A DNA stretch of 64,000 nucleotides, taken from VRUE01 sp963764365. GTDB taxonomy: Bacteria > Actinomycetota > Thermoleophilia > Solirubrobacterales > 70-9. Below are positions 19,726-28,763 of this stretch, in pieces. Under the pieces are notes generated by a model that did no database searches, was not told where the DNA came from, and worked only from the letters and a program-made list of their open reading frames with translations. Location of the stretch: contig CAVXSI010000020.1 in the NCBI GenBank assembly GCA_963764365.1, positions 62,001 to 126,000 on the forward strand, written 5' to 3'. Numbering within the stretch: the first letter of the stretch is position 1; each line of letters opens with the position of its first letter. A program made the position numbers and the translations under genes.

Positions 19726-19865
19726 AAAGTGTGCCAAATGTGTCGACTTCAACCCCTCGCACGACCGGAGGTCTGCGGGAAAGCCGTCTAGCCATGCGGT
19801 TCCGGGTGGGTTAGGGTCGGCCCAGTGTCTCCCCGGTATCTCCTATTAGAAAGAATGGAGCCTGC

Positions 19866-20381
19866 ATGGCTTATGAGATGAAGATCCGCGGCACCGAGGA
19901 CGAGGTCAAGGTTCGCAGCCCCTGGGCGGCGGCGCTGCTGCCGCTGATCACCCTCGGCATCTACCACCTGGTCTGGTGGTACCGGATCAACCGCGAGCTG
20001 CGCGACTACGGCCAGGCGAAGGGCTACGACCTCGGTCAGAATCCGACCAACTCGGTGCTGGCGCTGTTCCCGGGCGGGATCATCATCGTCCCCGCGCTGA
20101 TCACCTACTGGCGCGGGGTGAAGCGCGTGATGGGGGCCTCGCGGCTCGCCGGCAAAGAGCCGCTCAACGGCTGGATCGCGATCATTCTCTACCTGCTGCT
20201 CGCGCCTGCGCTCTGGGCCTACGTCCAGATTTCACTCAACGACATCTGGCGTCAGGAAGCCGAAGCGCTGCCCGGCGGCGAGGCGCCGCCCGCTCCGGCG
20301 AGCGAGATGCCGCCGCCACTGCCGCCCGAGCAGCAGCAGCCGACCGACGCATCGCCGCCGGAGCCGCCGCCGGCCAGCTGA
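19866..20381 (+). CDS. DUF4234 membrane protein with proline-rich tail
   Basis: A 171-residue membrane protein of the DUF4234 type. The hallmark N-terminal region VRSPWAAALLPLITLGIYHLVWWYRINREL (landmarks at about 16-45) is followed by helices at about 65-82 and 100-120, the second ending in VQISLNDIWRQ. The last 40 residues are rich in Pro, Ala and Glu (ASEMPPPLPPEQQQPTDAS) and probably disordered. The ATG at 19866 follows a GGAG site. The function of the family is unknown. Confidence 0.8.
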   Translation: MAYEMKIRGTEDEVKVRSPWAAALLPLITLGIYHLVWWYRINRELRDYGQAKGYDLGQNPTNSVLALFPGGIIIVPALITYWRGVKRVMGASRLAGKEPLNGWIAIILYLLLAPALWAYVQISLNDIWRQEAEALPGGEAPPAPASEMPPPLPPEQQQPTDASPPEPPPAS

Positions 20382-20412
20382 CCGGCGCCCGGCGGGCCCT
20401 ACACTCGCCGGA

Positions 20413-21390
20413 GTGGATCGCGAGCTTCTCCAGCGCACCCTCGCCGCCGGCGGCGAGCCCTCCTACCGTGCCTCCCAGGTCTGGGAGTGGGTCGCGCGCG
20501 GGGCGCGCTCCTACGAGGAGATGACCAACCTGCCGGCGGCACTGCGCGGGCGGCTCGCCGCCGCGGTGCCGCTCTCGACCCTCGCCCTGCAGACCGAGGC
20601 GAAGTCCGACGACGGCACCGTCAAGGCGCTGTTTCACAGCGGCGACGAGCGGCCGCTGGAGGCGGTGCTGATGCGCTATCGCGACGGCCGCCGCTCGGTC
20701 TGCGTCTCCTCGCAGTCGGGCTGCCCGCTGACCTGCACCTTCTGCGCCACCGGGCAGATGAAGTTCGGCCGCAACCTCAGTGCCGACGAGATCCTCGACC
20801 AGGCGCTGCACTTCCGCCGGCTCGAAGAGATCGACCACGTCGTCTTCATGGGGATGGGGGAGCCGACGATGAACGTCGACGCGGTGCTCGCCGCCTGCGA
20901 GCGGCTGCCCGACCTCGGGGTCAGCAACCGCCGCACCGCGATCTCCACCGTCGGCTGGGTTCCGGGGATCGACCGGCTCGCCGAATCCGAGCTGCCGATC
21001 GGGCTGGCGCTCTCGCTGCACGCCCCGAACGACGGCCTGCGCTCGCAGCTGATGCCGGTCAACGACCGCTGGCCGCTGGCCGAGGTGCTCGCCGCCTGCG
21101 AGCGCTGGCGGGCTCGCCGCCGCCGCAAGGTCTTCGTCGAGTACGTGATGCTGGACGGCGTCAACGACCAGCCCGAGCACGCCCGCCAGCTGGTCGAGCT
21201 GCTCGACCCGCGCGCCTACAAGGTCAACCTGATCCCCTACAACCCGACCGGCGCCTACGACGGCTCGCCGCCGGAGCAGATCGAGCGCTTCCGGGCGATC
21301 CTCGCCGAGCACCGCCTCACCGCGACCATCCGCCTCACCCGCGGCCGCGACATCGCCGCCGCCTGTGGCCAGCTCGCCGCGTCGCGCTGA
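20413..21390 (+). CDS. rlmN: 23S rRNA/tRNA adenine C2-methyltransferase RlmN
   Basis: A 325-residue radical-SAM enzyme that methylates C2 of A2503 in 23S rRNA, and of A37 in tRNAs in some bacteria. The 4Fe-4S motif CPLTCTFCATGQMKFGRNLS has the CxxxCxxC spacing (about residues 105-112). Further motifs are MGMGEPTMNVDAV, the SLHAPNDGLRSQLMPVN segment, and the C-terminal RGRDIAAACGQLA, whose cysteine is the expected second methyl-carrying Cys. The N-terminal accessory domain is short but present. The GTG at 20413 lies 7 nt after TACACT with no ribosome binding site, so it is likely leaderless. Confidence 0.95.
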   Translation: MDRELLQRTLAAGGEPSYRASQVWEWVARGARSYEEMTNLPAALRGRLAAAVPLSTLALQTEAKSDDGTVKALFHSGDERPLEAVLMRYRDGRRSVCVSSQSGCPLTCTFCATGQMKFGRNLSADEILDQALHFRRLEEIDHVVFMGMGEPTMNVDAVLAACERLPDLGVSNRRTAISTVGWVPGIDRLAESELPIGLALSLHAPNDGLRSQLMPVNDRWPLAEVLAACERWRARRRRKVFVEYVMLDGVNDQPEHARQLVELLDPRAYKVNLIPYNPTGAYDGSPPEQIERFRAILAEHRLTATIRLTRGRDIAAACGQLAASR

Positions 21391-21438
21391 CCGTTTCGTG
21401 CTTTTACCGTGCTCCCACACGGGAAAAGTACGAAGCGA

Positions 21439-21460
21439 TAACTGGCTGAGCAGCCAGTTA
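21439..21460. promoter_or_regulatory. Perfect palindromic operator before the P450
   Basis: A perfect inverted repeat with 10-bp arms (TAACTGGCTG and CAGCCAGTTA) and a 2-nt AG centre ends 10 nt before the P450 ATG. The length and near-continuous symmetry fit a TetR-type repressor site, and its position would block a leaderless or short-leader promoter. No regulator gene is adjacent. Confidence 0.7.
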
Positions 21461-21470
21461 TGATCGGCGC

Positions 21471-22904
21471 ATGCCCGTCGACGCTGTCGCTCCCGTCGCC
21501 AAGCCGTCGCAGAAGTCGCCCAACCCGGTGCGGCGGGTGGCCGACGACATGCTCGCCGAGTGGCGCGTGCGAGGGCAGTTCCCGCCTGGGCCCGGCGATT
21601 TCAGCCTCTCGCGCACCCACCGGATCGCCCACGACCCGCTGCCGATTCTGCTCTCCGCCTACGAAGAGCACGGGCCGATCTTCAGCATGCGCCTGTTCCA
21701 CACCCGGGTCGTCTTCATGCTCGGCCCGGAGGCGAACAACTTCGTCACCGTCGCGCACCCGGAGAACTTCCATTGGCGCGAGTCGAGCTTCGGCGACCTG
21801 ATCCCGCTGCTCGGCGACGGCCTGCTGACGATCGACGAGGACTACCACGACCGCGCCCGGGCGATCATGATGCCGGCCTTCCACCGCCGCCAGCTGACCG
21901 CCTCGGTCGAGGCGATGACCGCCGAGGCCGATGCCGCGATCGGGGCCCTGAGTCCTGGCACGACGATCGACTTCTACGATTGGATGCGCAACCTGGCGAT
22001 GCGGATCGCGATGCGGGCCTTGCTCGGGCTCGACCCCGACGAGGCCGGCAAGGGCGCCGCCGCGGCCGACCACTTCGAGCGGGCGCTCGGCTTCTACGGG
22101 ATCGACTACCCGCTGCGGCTGCTGCGCGGCCCCGGCTCGCCCTGGCGCAGGCTGATTGCCTCGCGCAAGGCGCTCGACGAGATCGTCTTCGACGAGATCT
22201 CGCGCCGCCGCGCCGCCCCCGACAGCGAGCGCCAGGACATCCTCAGCCTGCTGCTCGCCGCGCGAGGCGAGGCAGGGGAGGCGTTCACGGACCGCGAGGT
22301 GCGCGACCAGGCGATGACGCTGATGTTCGCCGGCCACGACACCTCGACCTCGACCCTCAGCTTCATGATGCACGAGCTGGCCCGGCACCCGGAGGTCGCG
22401 GAGAAGCTGCGCGAGGAGGCGGACCGGGTGTTGGGCGGCGAGCCGCCCGGCGTCGACGTGCTTGAAAAGGAGATGCCCTACCTGGAGATGGTGCTGGACG
22501 AGGTGCTGCGCCTCTACCCGCCGGCCTGGATCGGCCCGCGCCGCGCCGTCCGCGAGTTCGAGTTCGGCGGCTACTCGGTGCCGCGCGGCGCCTATGTCAA
22601 CTACTGCTCCTGGGCCAGCCATCGCATCCCCGAGGTCTTCCCCGACCCGGAGGCGTTCATCCCGGAGCGCTTCGAGCCGGCCCGCAAGGCCGCTCTGCCG
22701 CGCGGCGCCTACGTCCCCTTCGGCGGCGGCAGCCGGATCTGCATCGGCAAGCGTTTCGGCCAGACCGAGGTGAAGCTGGTGGCGACGATGCTGCTGCAAC
22801 GGCTGCGCCTCGACGCGCTCCCCGGCCGCACGATGACCGTGCGCCAGATGCCGACCCTGTCGCCCCGGGGCGGTCTGCGGATGCGGGTGCTGTCCCGCGC
22901 CTGA
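21471..22904 (+). CDS. Cytochrome P450
   Basis: A 477-residue soluble P450. The I-helix oxygen-binding motif MFAGHDTSTSTL is at about 285-296, the ExxR motif is in LDEVLRLYPPAW, and the PERF element is present (IPERFEPAR). The heme loop FGGGSRICIGKRF places the proximal thiolate at Cys424. No N-terminal membrane anchor is seen. No ferredoxin or reductase gene is nearby. The substrate is unknown, but tight control by the palindrome at 21439-21460 suggests induction by a small molecule. The ATG at 21471 has no clear Shine-Dalgarno site. Confidence 0.95.
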   Translation: MPVDAVAPVAKPSQKSPNPVRRVADDMLAEWRVRGQFPPGPGDFSLSRTHRIAHDPLPILLSAYEEHGPIFSMRLFHTRVVFMLGPEANNFVTVAHPENFHWRESSFGDLIPLLGDGLLTIDEDYHDRARAIMMPAFHRRQLTASVEAMTAEADAAIGALSPGTTIDFYDWMRNLAMRIAMRALLGLDPDEAGKGAAAADHFERALGFYGIDYPLRLLRGPGSPWRRLIASRKALDEIVFDEISRRRAAPDSERQDILSLLLAARGEAGEAFTDREVRDQAMTLMFAGHDTSTSTLSFMMHELARHPEVAEKLREEADRVLGGEPPGVDVLEKEMPYLEMVLDEVLRLYPPAWIGPRRAVREFEFGGYSVPRGAYVNYCSWASHRIPEVFPDPEAFIPERFEPARKAALPRGAYVPFGGGSRICIGKRFGQTEVKLVATMLLQRLRLDALPGRTMTVRQMPTLSPRGGLRMRVLSRA

Positions 22905-22931
22905 CCGCGCCATCGGCGATGATCGGGGCGG

Positions 22932-24167
22932 ATGCGCGCGCTGGTCATCTCGGATACGCACTTCGGGGCCTGGACGGGACGGGACCTGCTGCGGGAGGAG
23001 TTCTTCCTCGCGCGGCTGGCGCCGGCTCTGGAGGGAATCGACGAGTTGATCTTCCTCGGCGACCTGTTCGACTTCCTCTTCGGCTCGGTCGGCGACGCGG
23101 TTGACGCCTCCGACGGGCTGCTGCGGCTGATCGCCGAGCGGATGGATGGGAAGCGGCTGGTCTTCCTCGCCGGCAACCACGACCACCACCTCGTCCACCG
23201 CGACTGGGAGAACCGGCTCGAGGCGATGCTCGCCTCCGGCCTCTCGCCGACCGGCGCCGACGGGCTGCACGGCGCCGGGGCCGAGCCCGGCCCCGGCTTC
23301 TTCCGCTCCTTCCTCAACCGCCGCCTGCCCGGCGTCGAGGTCGAGGTCGCCTACCCCACCTACACGTTCGCCGGCGTCCTCTGCACCCACGGCCACTACC
23401 TCGACCCGCACGCCCGCCTCGCCGGCTCGCGCGGCGACCGCATGCTGACCCGCACGCTCTGGTCGATCGCAACCGGCGGCCCGGAGGACCCGAAGACGAT
23501 CGAGGACTACGAGTCGGTGATCACCCTGCTGACCGAGTGGCTGTACATCGCCGCCCAGATGCCGCACGGCACCCACGCGCAGCAGAACGTCTTCCACGCG
23601 GTGCAGCGGGTCGGCAAGGCGGTCGCCGCGCTGGGGCTGCCGGTGCGCGGGGCGAAGCGGCTGGCCGCCGAGCTGCGCGACCGCGGCGTCGGCGACGGCG
23701 AGGCCCCGACGCTGCTGCCGAGCGAGGAGCACTTCGACGCGGTCGTCCGCGACGAGACCGCGCGCCAGAACCGTGAGCAGCCGGTGCGGGGGATCGGCTG
23801 GCCACGCCCGGTCTACCCGCAGGCCTCGGTCGTCACGCGCAGCGACCCCTCCGAGCACGCCCTGGAGGCGTTCGCCCGGGTTGTCGCCAACCTCGGCTGG
23901 AACGCTGAGAGCGACCGGATCGTCTTCGCCCACACCCACCAGCCGCTGGCCGACGTCCGCTGCGGCGGGGATTCGCGCACCCGCTACTGGAACACCGGCT
24001 CCTGGATCTACGAGCCCGACCTCGGCTCACGCCAGGCCTACTCCCGCTACCTGCGCTACGCCTGGCCGGGAACCGCGGTGCTGATCGACGACGGGCAGCC
24101 GCAGCTGCTCGAGCTGCTCGCCGACCTCAACCCGCTGAAGGGCGGCCCCGGGATGCCAAGCGCGTGA
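22932..24167 (+). CDS. Calcineurin-like metallophosphoesterase
   Basis: A 411-residue metallophosphoesterase. The five metal-binding blocks occur in order: VISDTHFG (about 5-12), IFLGDLFDFLFG (about 40-51), LAGNHDHHL (about 80), CTHGHYLDPH (about 155) and VFAHTHQPLADV (about 337). An insert of about 130 residues between the last two blocks (residues 190-320) contains helices rich in Ala and Arg and is larger than in simple family members. Substrate unknown. The ATG is at 22932. The stop overlaps the GTG of a small membrane protein gene by 4 nt. Confidence 0.88.
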   Translation: MRALVISDTHFGAWTGRDLLREEFFLARLAPALEGIDELIFLGDLFDFLFGSVGDAVDASDGLLRLIAERMDGKRLVFLAGNHDHHLVHRDWENRLEAMLASGLSPTGADGLHGAGAEPGPGFFRSFLNRRLPGVEVEVAYPTYTFAGVLCTHGHYLDPHARLAGSRGDRMLTRTLWSIATGGPEDPKTIEDYESVITLLTEWLYIAAQMPHGTHAQQNVFHAVQRVGKAVAALGLPVRGAKRLAAELRDRGVGDGEAPTLLPSEEHFDAVVRDETARQNREQPVRGIGWPRPVYPQASVVTRSDPSEHALEAFARVVANLGWNAESDRIVFAHTHQPLADVRCGGDSRTRYWNTGSWIYEPDLGSRQAYSRYLRYAWPGTAVLIDDGQPQLLELLADLNPLKGGPGMPSA

Positions 24168-24280
24168 TCCCGCTCGCCGCCGAGGCCTGGCCGGCGGTCT
24201 TCGGCGGTCTGATCCCGATCCTCGGCCTCGGCGCAATCGCCTGGCTGATCGTCAGAGCGGTGCGCGACGACGACGACTGA
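24164..24280 (+). CDS. 38-residue single-pass membrane protein, coupled to the phosphoesterase
   Basis: A short reading frame beginning with the GTG that overlaps the phosphoesterase stop (GTGA). It encodes 38 residues: a short N-terminus (MIPLAAEAWP), one hydrophobic helix (AVFGGLIPILGLGAIAWLIV) and a charged tail RAVRDDDD. The 4-nt overlap, the sensible transmembrane topology and the acidic tail support a translated protein. It may anchor or modulate the phosphoesterase; this is inference only. Confidence 0.5.
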   Translation: MIPLAAEAWPAVFGGLIPILGLGAIAWLIVRAVRDDDD

Positions 24281-24317
24281 CGGAGCCGGATCGGCGGCCC
24301 GGCCCGGCTCCCCAGCC

Positions 24318-26465
24318 CTACTTGATGAACAGCATCTCCTCGTACTTCGGCAGCGGCCAGAGGTCGTCGGTGACGACCTTCTCCAGCTTGTCGGCCGCCT
24401 CGCGGACAGAGGCCATCGCCGTGAGCTGCCTGTCGCGGGCGTAGACCGCAAGGTCCATGCCCTCGAGGTCGTCCGGGTAGGCGTTGGCCGCTTCGAGCTC
24501 GGCCAGCCCGCCGACCAGCTCGTCGACCAGGCCGCGCACCTCGCCCTCGATCGCCGAGACGCCGGACTCGCCGATCAGCGCCAGGTGGCGTAGCGCCGCC
24601 GGCAGGATCATCGTCTTGGCGATCGAGAAGCTCGTCTCCGCCTCGATGTTGGCGCGGATCGCGTACTGCTCGAGCCAGACCTCGTAGCGGGACTCGAGCT
24701 CGCGCTTCGACAGCACGCGGTACTTCTCAAACGCGGAAACCGTGTCGTCGGCGAGCACCTCGGGCAGCGCGTCCGGCGTCGTCCGCAGGTTCTTCAGCCC
24801 CCGCCCCTCGGCTTCCGCGTGCCACTCCTCGGAATAGTTGTCGCCGCCGAAGCAGACCTGTTTGTTGGCCGCGTAGGACTCCTTGACGATCTCGATCACG
24901 GCCTCCGGCATCGGGCTGCCGCTCGCCAGCTTCCCCTCCAGCTTGCCGGCCATCTCGTCGATCGCCTCGGCGGCGATCGTGTTCAGGACCGTGTTCGGGA
25001 AGGCCAGCGACATGCTCGACCCCAGCGCCCGGAACTCGAATTTGTTGCCGGTGAAGGCGAACGGCGAGGTGCGGTTCCGGTCGCCGCCGTGCATCGGCAG
25101 TTTCGGCAGCACCGTCGCCCCGAGCTCGAGGAACGAGGCCGGGGTGTTGGGGTCGCCCTCGCCGGTGGCGATCGCCTCGAACACCCTCTCCAGCTCGCCG
25201 CCGAGGAAGATCGAGATGATCGCCGGCGGCGCCTCGTTGGCGCCGAGCCGATGGTCCTGGCCGATGTTGGCGACCGAGGCGCGCAGCAGGCCCTGGTGCT
25301 TGTTGACCGCCTGGATCACCGCGGCGCAGAAGAAGAGGAAGTGGATGTTGTCGGCCGGCGTGTCGCCCGGGTCGAGCAGGTTGGCGCCGGTGTCGGTCCC
25401 CATCGACCAGTTGTTGTGCTTGCCCGAGCCGTTGACGCCGGCGAACGGCTTCTCGTGCAGCAGGCAGACCAGGCCGTAGCGCCGGGCGACGTTCTCCAGC
25501 GTCTGCATCAGCAGCTGCTGGTGGTCGGAGCCGACGTTGGAGTTCTCGAAGATCGGCGCGATCTCGTACTGCGCCGGCGCCACCTCGTTGTGGCGGGTCT
25601 TCACCGGGATGCCGAGCTTGCGCATCTCCAGTTCGGACTCGAGCATGCAGGCCAGGATCCGCTCCGGGATCGAGCCGAAGTAGTGGTCGTCCAGCTCGTG
25701 CCCCTTCGGGGGCTTGGCGCCGAACAGGGTGCGGCCGGTTGAGATCAGGTCGGGCCGCTCGAAGAAGTACTGCTCGTCGATCAGGAAGTACTCCTGCTCG
25801 GGCCCGACCGTCGTGAACACGCGCTTGCTCTGCTCGTCGCCGAGCAGCCGCAGCGCCTTGATCGCCGAGCGCGAGAGCGCGTCCATCGAGCGCAGCAGCG
25901 GGATCTTCGCGTCGAGCGCCTCGCCGGTCCAGGAGGCGAAGGCGGTCGGGATGCAGAGCAGCGTCCCGTTCGGGTTCTCGAGGATGAAGGCGGGGGAGGT
26001 CGGGTCCCAGGCCGTGTAGCCGCGCGCCTCGAAGGTCGCGCGGACGCCGCCGGTCGGGAACGAGGAGGCGTCGGGCTCGCCCTGGATCAGCTCCTTGCCG
26101 GAGAAGCCGGCGAGAACCTTGCCGTCGCCGGAGGGCTCGAAGAAGGAGTCGTGCTTCTCCGCCGTCGAGCCGGTCAGTGGCTGGAACATGTGGGTGTAGT
26201 GGGTGGCGCCGTTCTCCAGCGCCCATTCCTTCATCGCCTCGGCGACCGCGTCGGCGAGGCTCGGGTCGAGCGCCTCGCCGGTCTCCAGCGCCGAGTGCAG
26301 CTTCTCGAAGACGTCACCCGGCAGCCGTTCGCGCTGCACCGCGACGGAGAAGACGTTGATCCCGAACGGGTCGTTCTCGGGCTGGGTCAGGTCGATCGCG
26401 CCGAGGGCCTCACCGTTGGAGCTCCACTGCGCGGCGGTCACGTTCTGCTGGCGGATTCGGGTCAT
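24318..26465 (-). CDS. glnN: Glutamine synthetase type III
   Basis: A 715-residue type III glutamine synthetase (ammonium + glutamate + ATP to glutamine), a dodecameric enzyme distinct from GlnA. Family landmarks are GPEQEYFLIDEQYF, FAGVNGSGKHNNWSMGTDTG (about 370-389), NRTSPFAFTGNKFEFRALGS (about 470-489) and LRHLALIGESGVSAIEGEV in the C-terminal region. The length is normal. The ATG at 26465 (MTRIRQQN) is chosen over an upstream ATG that adds non-conserved residues. An ammonium transporter lies 3.6 kb away, but no glnK. The divergent upstream region holds two hairpins (26574-26593, 26641-26670). Confidence 0.95.
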   Translation of the reverse strand: MTRIRQQNVTAAQWSSNGEALGAIDLTQPENDPFGINVFSVAVQRERLPGDVFEKLHSALETGEALDPSLADAVAEAMKEWALENGATHYTHMFQPLTGSTAEKHDSFFEPSGDGKVLAGFSGKELIQGEPDASSFPTGGVRATFEARGYTAWDPTSPAFILENPNGTLLCIPTAFASWTGEALDAKIPLLRSMDALSRSAIKALRLLGDEQSKRVFTTVGPEQEYFLIDEQYFFERPDLISTGRTLFGAKPPKGHELDDHYFGSIPERILACMLESELEMRKLGIPVKTRHNEVAPAQYEIAPIFENSNVGSDHQQLLMQTLENVARRYGLVCLLHEKPFAGVNGSGKHNNWSMGTDTGANLLDPGDTPADNIHFLFFCAAVIQAVNKHQGLLRASVANIGQDHRLGANEAPPAIISIFLGGELERVFEAIATGEGDPNTPASFLELGATVLPKLPMHGGDRNRTSPFAFTGNKFEFRALGSSMSLAFPNTVLNTIAAEAIDEMAGKLEGKLASGSPMPEAVIEIVKESYAANKQVCFGGDNYSEEWHAEAEGRGLKNLRTTPDALPEVLADDTVSAFEKYRVLSKRELESRYEVWLEQYAIRANIEAETSFSIAKTMILPAALRHLALIGESGVSAIEGEVRGLVDELVGGLAELEAANAYPDDLEGMDLAVYARDRQLTAMASVREAADKLEKVVTDDLWPLPKYEEMLFIK

Positions 26466-26573
26466 CGCTGTGTCAATCCCTCGCTTGCGGGCGCCCCCGG
26501 CGGGGCGCGTTCGGTTGCCGGTCAACTCCCATGTAAGAGCCAAAAGAGCCTAATGGCAGCGGGCCGAAAGCGT

Positions 26574-26593
26574 CCTTGTACCTCCGTACAAGG
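26574..26593. repeat. Short perfect hairpin in the glnN/fad divergent region
   Basis: CCTTGTAC-CTCC-GTACAAGG, a perfect 8-bp stem with a 4-nt loop. It lies 109 bp upstream of the glnN start. It could be an operator or an RNA hairpin; there is no T-run. Confidence 0.4.
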
Positions 26594-26640
26594 ATCGCTC
26601 CCCGGCTTTGTCCGTGCGGTCGCCGCGGCCGCCGATTGAA

Positions 26641-26670
26641 GCCTTTTCCACCCCATGATGGGGAAAAGGC
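26641..26670. repeat. Inverted repeat upstream of the HAD/ECH gene
   Basis: GCCTTTTCC...GGAAAAGGC, perfect 9-bp arms with a 12-nt interior that can also pair as CCCCAT/ATGGGG. It lies 58 bp upstream of the start codon at 26728 and may be an operator, or a leader hairpin if transcription starts upstream. A TATAGC hexamer at 26689-26694 is a possible -10 downstream of it. Confidence 0.4.
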
Positions 26671-26727
26671 TGCAACATGCGCCGCGCCTATAGCCTTCCC
26701 GGGTCAACTAGCTGGAGGAAGCCCGAA

Positions 26728-28728
26728 ATGTTCGTCTCCAAGGCCGCCGTCGTCGGCGGCGGCACCATGGGCGGTGAGATCGCGCAGGCGATCGCCGCCG
26801 CCGACATCCCCGTCGTCGTCAAGGACGTGGAGATGAAATTCGTCGAGGCGGCGCTGGAGAAGGCGCGCGCCGTCACCGAGGGCCAGCTCGGCCGCCTGGT
26901 CAAGAAGGAGAAGCTGACGCAGGAGCAGGCCGACGCCCGCCTCGCCGAGGTGATGGGGCTGATCGCGGGCACGACGACCTACGAGGAGTTCGGCGACGTC
27001 GACTTCGTCGTCGAGGCCGTGCCCGAGCGGATGGAGATCAAGCAGGCGGTGTTCCGCGAGCTCGACGCGGCGACGCCCGGACACGCGATCCTCTCCTCCA
27101 ACACCTCCTCGCTCTCGATCACCGAGATCGGCGAGGCGACGCTGCGCCCCGACAGCGTCGTCGGCTTCCACTTCTTCTACCCGGCCTCGGTGATGCCGCT
27201 GGTCGAGGTGGTCGCCGGCGACGACACCTCGCAGGAGACCGCCACCGCCGCCTACAACTTCGCCCAGGCGATTCGCAAGCAGCCGATCGTCTGCGGCGAG
27301 GTGCCCGGCTTCGTCGTCAACCGGGTGCTGATGGCGACGATCGGCGAGATCTGGCGAGCCCAGGAAGAGCAGGGGCTGTCGCTGAAGGCGATCGACGAGG
27401 CGATCGCCGCCGCCAAGGTCGCCCCGATGGGGCCGTTCTTCCTCACCGACCTGCTCGGCCTCGACACCGTCCTGCACGTCGCCGAGCACCTCGCCGATTC
27501 CTACGGCGACAGCTTCTACGTCCACAGGGGCCTGCAGGGACTCGTCGGCGAAGGCAAGCTCGGCGCCAAGAGCGGCGGCGAGGGGTTTTTCAAGGATGGC
27601 GAGCAGACGATCCCCGGCGATGCCGACCCGGACGCCGAGGAGCTGGTCGCGATGTTCACCGGCCGGGCGCTGATCGAGGCCTGCGCGCTGGTCGAGGAGG
27701 GCATCTGCTCGGTTCGCGACATCGACCTCGGGATGATGGCCGGAGCCGGGCTCGACCCGCGCAAAGGCCTCTTTCCGCCGTTCTGGAAAGCCGACCTCGA
27801 GGGCCTCGACACGGTGCTCGAGCGGATCGAGCAGCTGGAGGAGAAATACGGCGAGCGCTTCGCGCCGCCGGTCCTGCTCAGGCGGCTGGTCGCCCAGGGG
27901 CGGTTCGGCCTCAAGTCGGGCCAGGGCTTCTACCCCTACCCGCAGCCCGACGAGGGCGAGCAGCCGGACACGGTGAAGTTGGAGACCCGCGGCGAGGTCG
28001 CGATCGCCTGGCTCGCCAACCTGCCGATGAACGCGATCTCCCCCGACGTGATCCGCGACCTCGGCACGGTCTGGGAGAGGGTCAAGGCGGCCGACGGGGT
28101 GGGGGCGATGGTCGTCGCCTCCTCGGTTCCGGTCGTCTTCTCCGCCGGCGCCGACATCAAGGCGTTCACGCAGATGGACGAGGGCGCCGGCGAGGAGCTG
28201 CTGCACACCGCCCACGCGCTGCTGCGCGAGATGGGCACGGACAGCGTCGCCACGATCGCCGCGGTCAACTCGATCGCCTTCGGCGGCGGCTGCGAGCTGG
28301 CGATGGCCTGCGACGTGCGGATCGGCGCCGAGGCGGCGGTGTTCGGCCAGCCGGAGATCAAGCTGGGGATCGTCCCCGGCTTCGGCGGCACCCAGAGGCT
28401 GCCGCGCCTGGTCGGCCCGAACAAGGCGCTGGAGATGAACCTGACCGGCGAGGCGGTGCTGGCCGGCGAGGCGCTCGAGTTCGGCCTCGTCAACCGGGTC
28501 GTGCCCGACCACGAGCTGTTCGAGGCGGCGCTGATGTGGGCCCGCAAGCTGGCCGCCCAGGCGCCGGTTGCCCGGGGCCTGATCAAGCAGGCCTCGCACA
28601 AGGGTGACCTCGACGAGGGGATCGAGGCCGAGAAGCAGGCCTTCGGCGCCGCCTTCGCCAGCGACGACGCCAAGGAGGGCATCGCCGCCTTCCTCGGCAA
28701 GCGCACCCCGAAATGGAGCGGCAGGTAG
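26728..28728 (+). CDS. Fused 3-hydroxyacyl-CoA dehydrogenase/enoyl-CoA hydratase
   Basis: A 666-residue bifunctional beta-oxidation enzyme with the dehydrogenase first and the hydratase last, the order seen in FadN-type rather than FadB-type proteins. The NAD-binding motif AAVVGGGTMGGEIAQAI is at about 6-22; the dehydrogenase signature runs through GFHFFYPASVMPLVEVV. Two C-terminal dehydrogenase repeats follow. The hydratase part (about 430-640) shows SAGADIKAF, AFGGGCELAMACDVRIGAEA and GQPEIKLGIVPGFGGTQRL with a catalytic glutamate. The ATG at 26728 has a GGAGGAA site. No thiolase is adjacent. Confidence 0.93.
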   Translation: MFVSKAAVVGGGTMGGEIAQAIAAADIPVVVKDVEMKFVEAALEKARAVTEGQLGRLVKKEKLTQEQADARLAEVMGLIAGTTTYEEFGDVDFVVEAVPERMEIKQAVFRELDAATPGHAILSSNTSSLSITEIGEATLRPDSVVGFHFFYPASVMPLVEVVAGDDTSQETATAAYNFAQAIRKQPIVCGEVPGFVVNRVLMATIGEIWRAQEEQGLSLKAIDEAIAAAKVAPMGPFFLTDLLGLDTVLHVAEHLADSYGDSFYVHRGLQGLVGEGKLGAKSGGEGFFKDGEQTIPGDADPDAEELVAMFTGRALIEACALVEEGICSVRDIDLGMMAGAGLDPRKGLFPPFWKADLEGLDTVLERIEQLEEKYGERFAPPVLLRRLVAQGRFGLKSGQGFYPYPQPDEGEQPDTVKLETRGEVAIAWLANLPMNAISPDVIRDLGTVWERVKAADGVGAMVVASSVPVVFSAGADIKAFTQMDEGAGEELLHTAHALLREMGTDSVATIAAVNSIAFGGGCELAMACDVRIGAEAAVFGQPEIKLGIVPGFGGTQRLPRLVGPNKALEMNLTGEAVLAGEALEFGLVNRVVPDHELFEAALMWARKLAAQAPVARGLIKQASHKGDLDEGIEAEKQAFGAAFASDDAKEGIAAFLGKRTPKWSGR

Positions 28729-28763
28729 CGACAGGAGCCCGCCGACGGGCCGAGGGCCGACGC

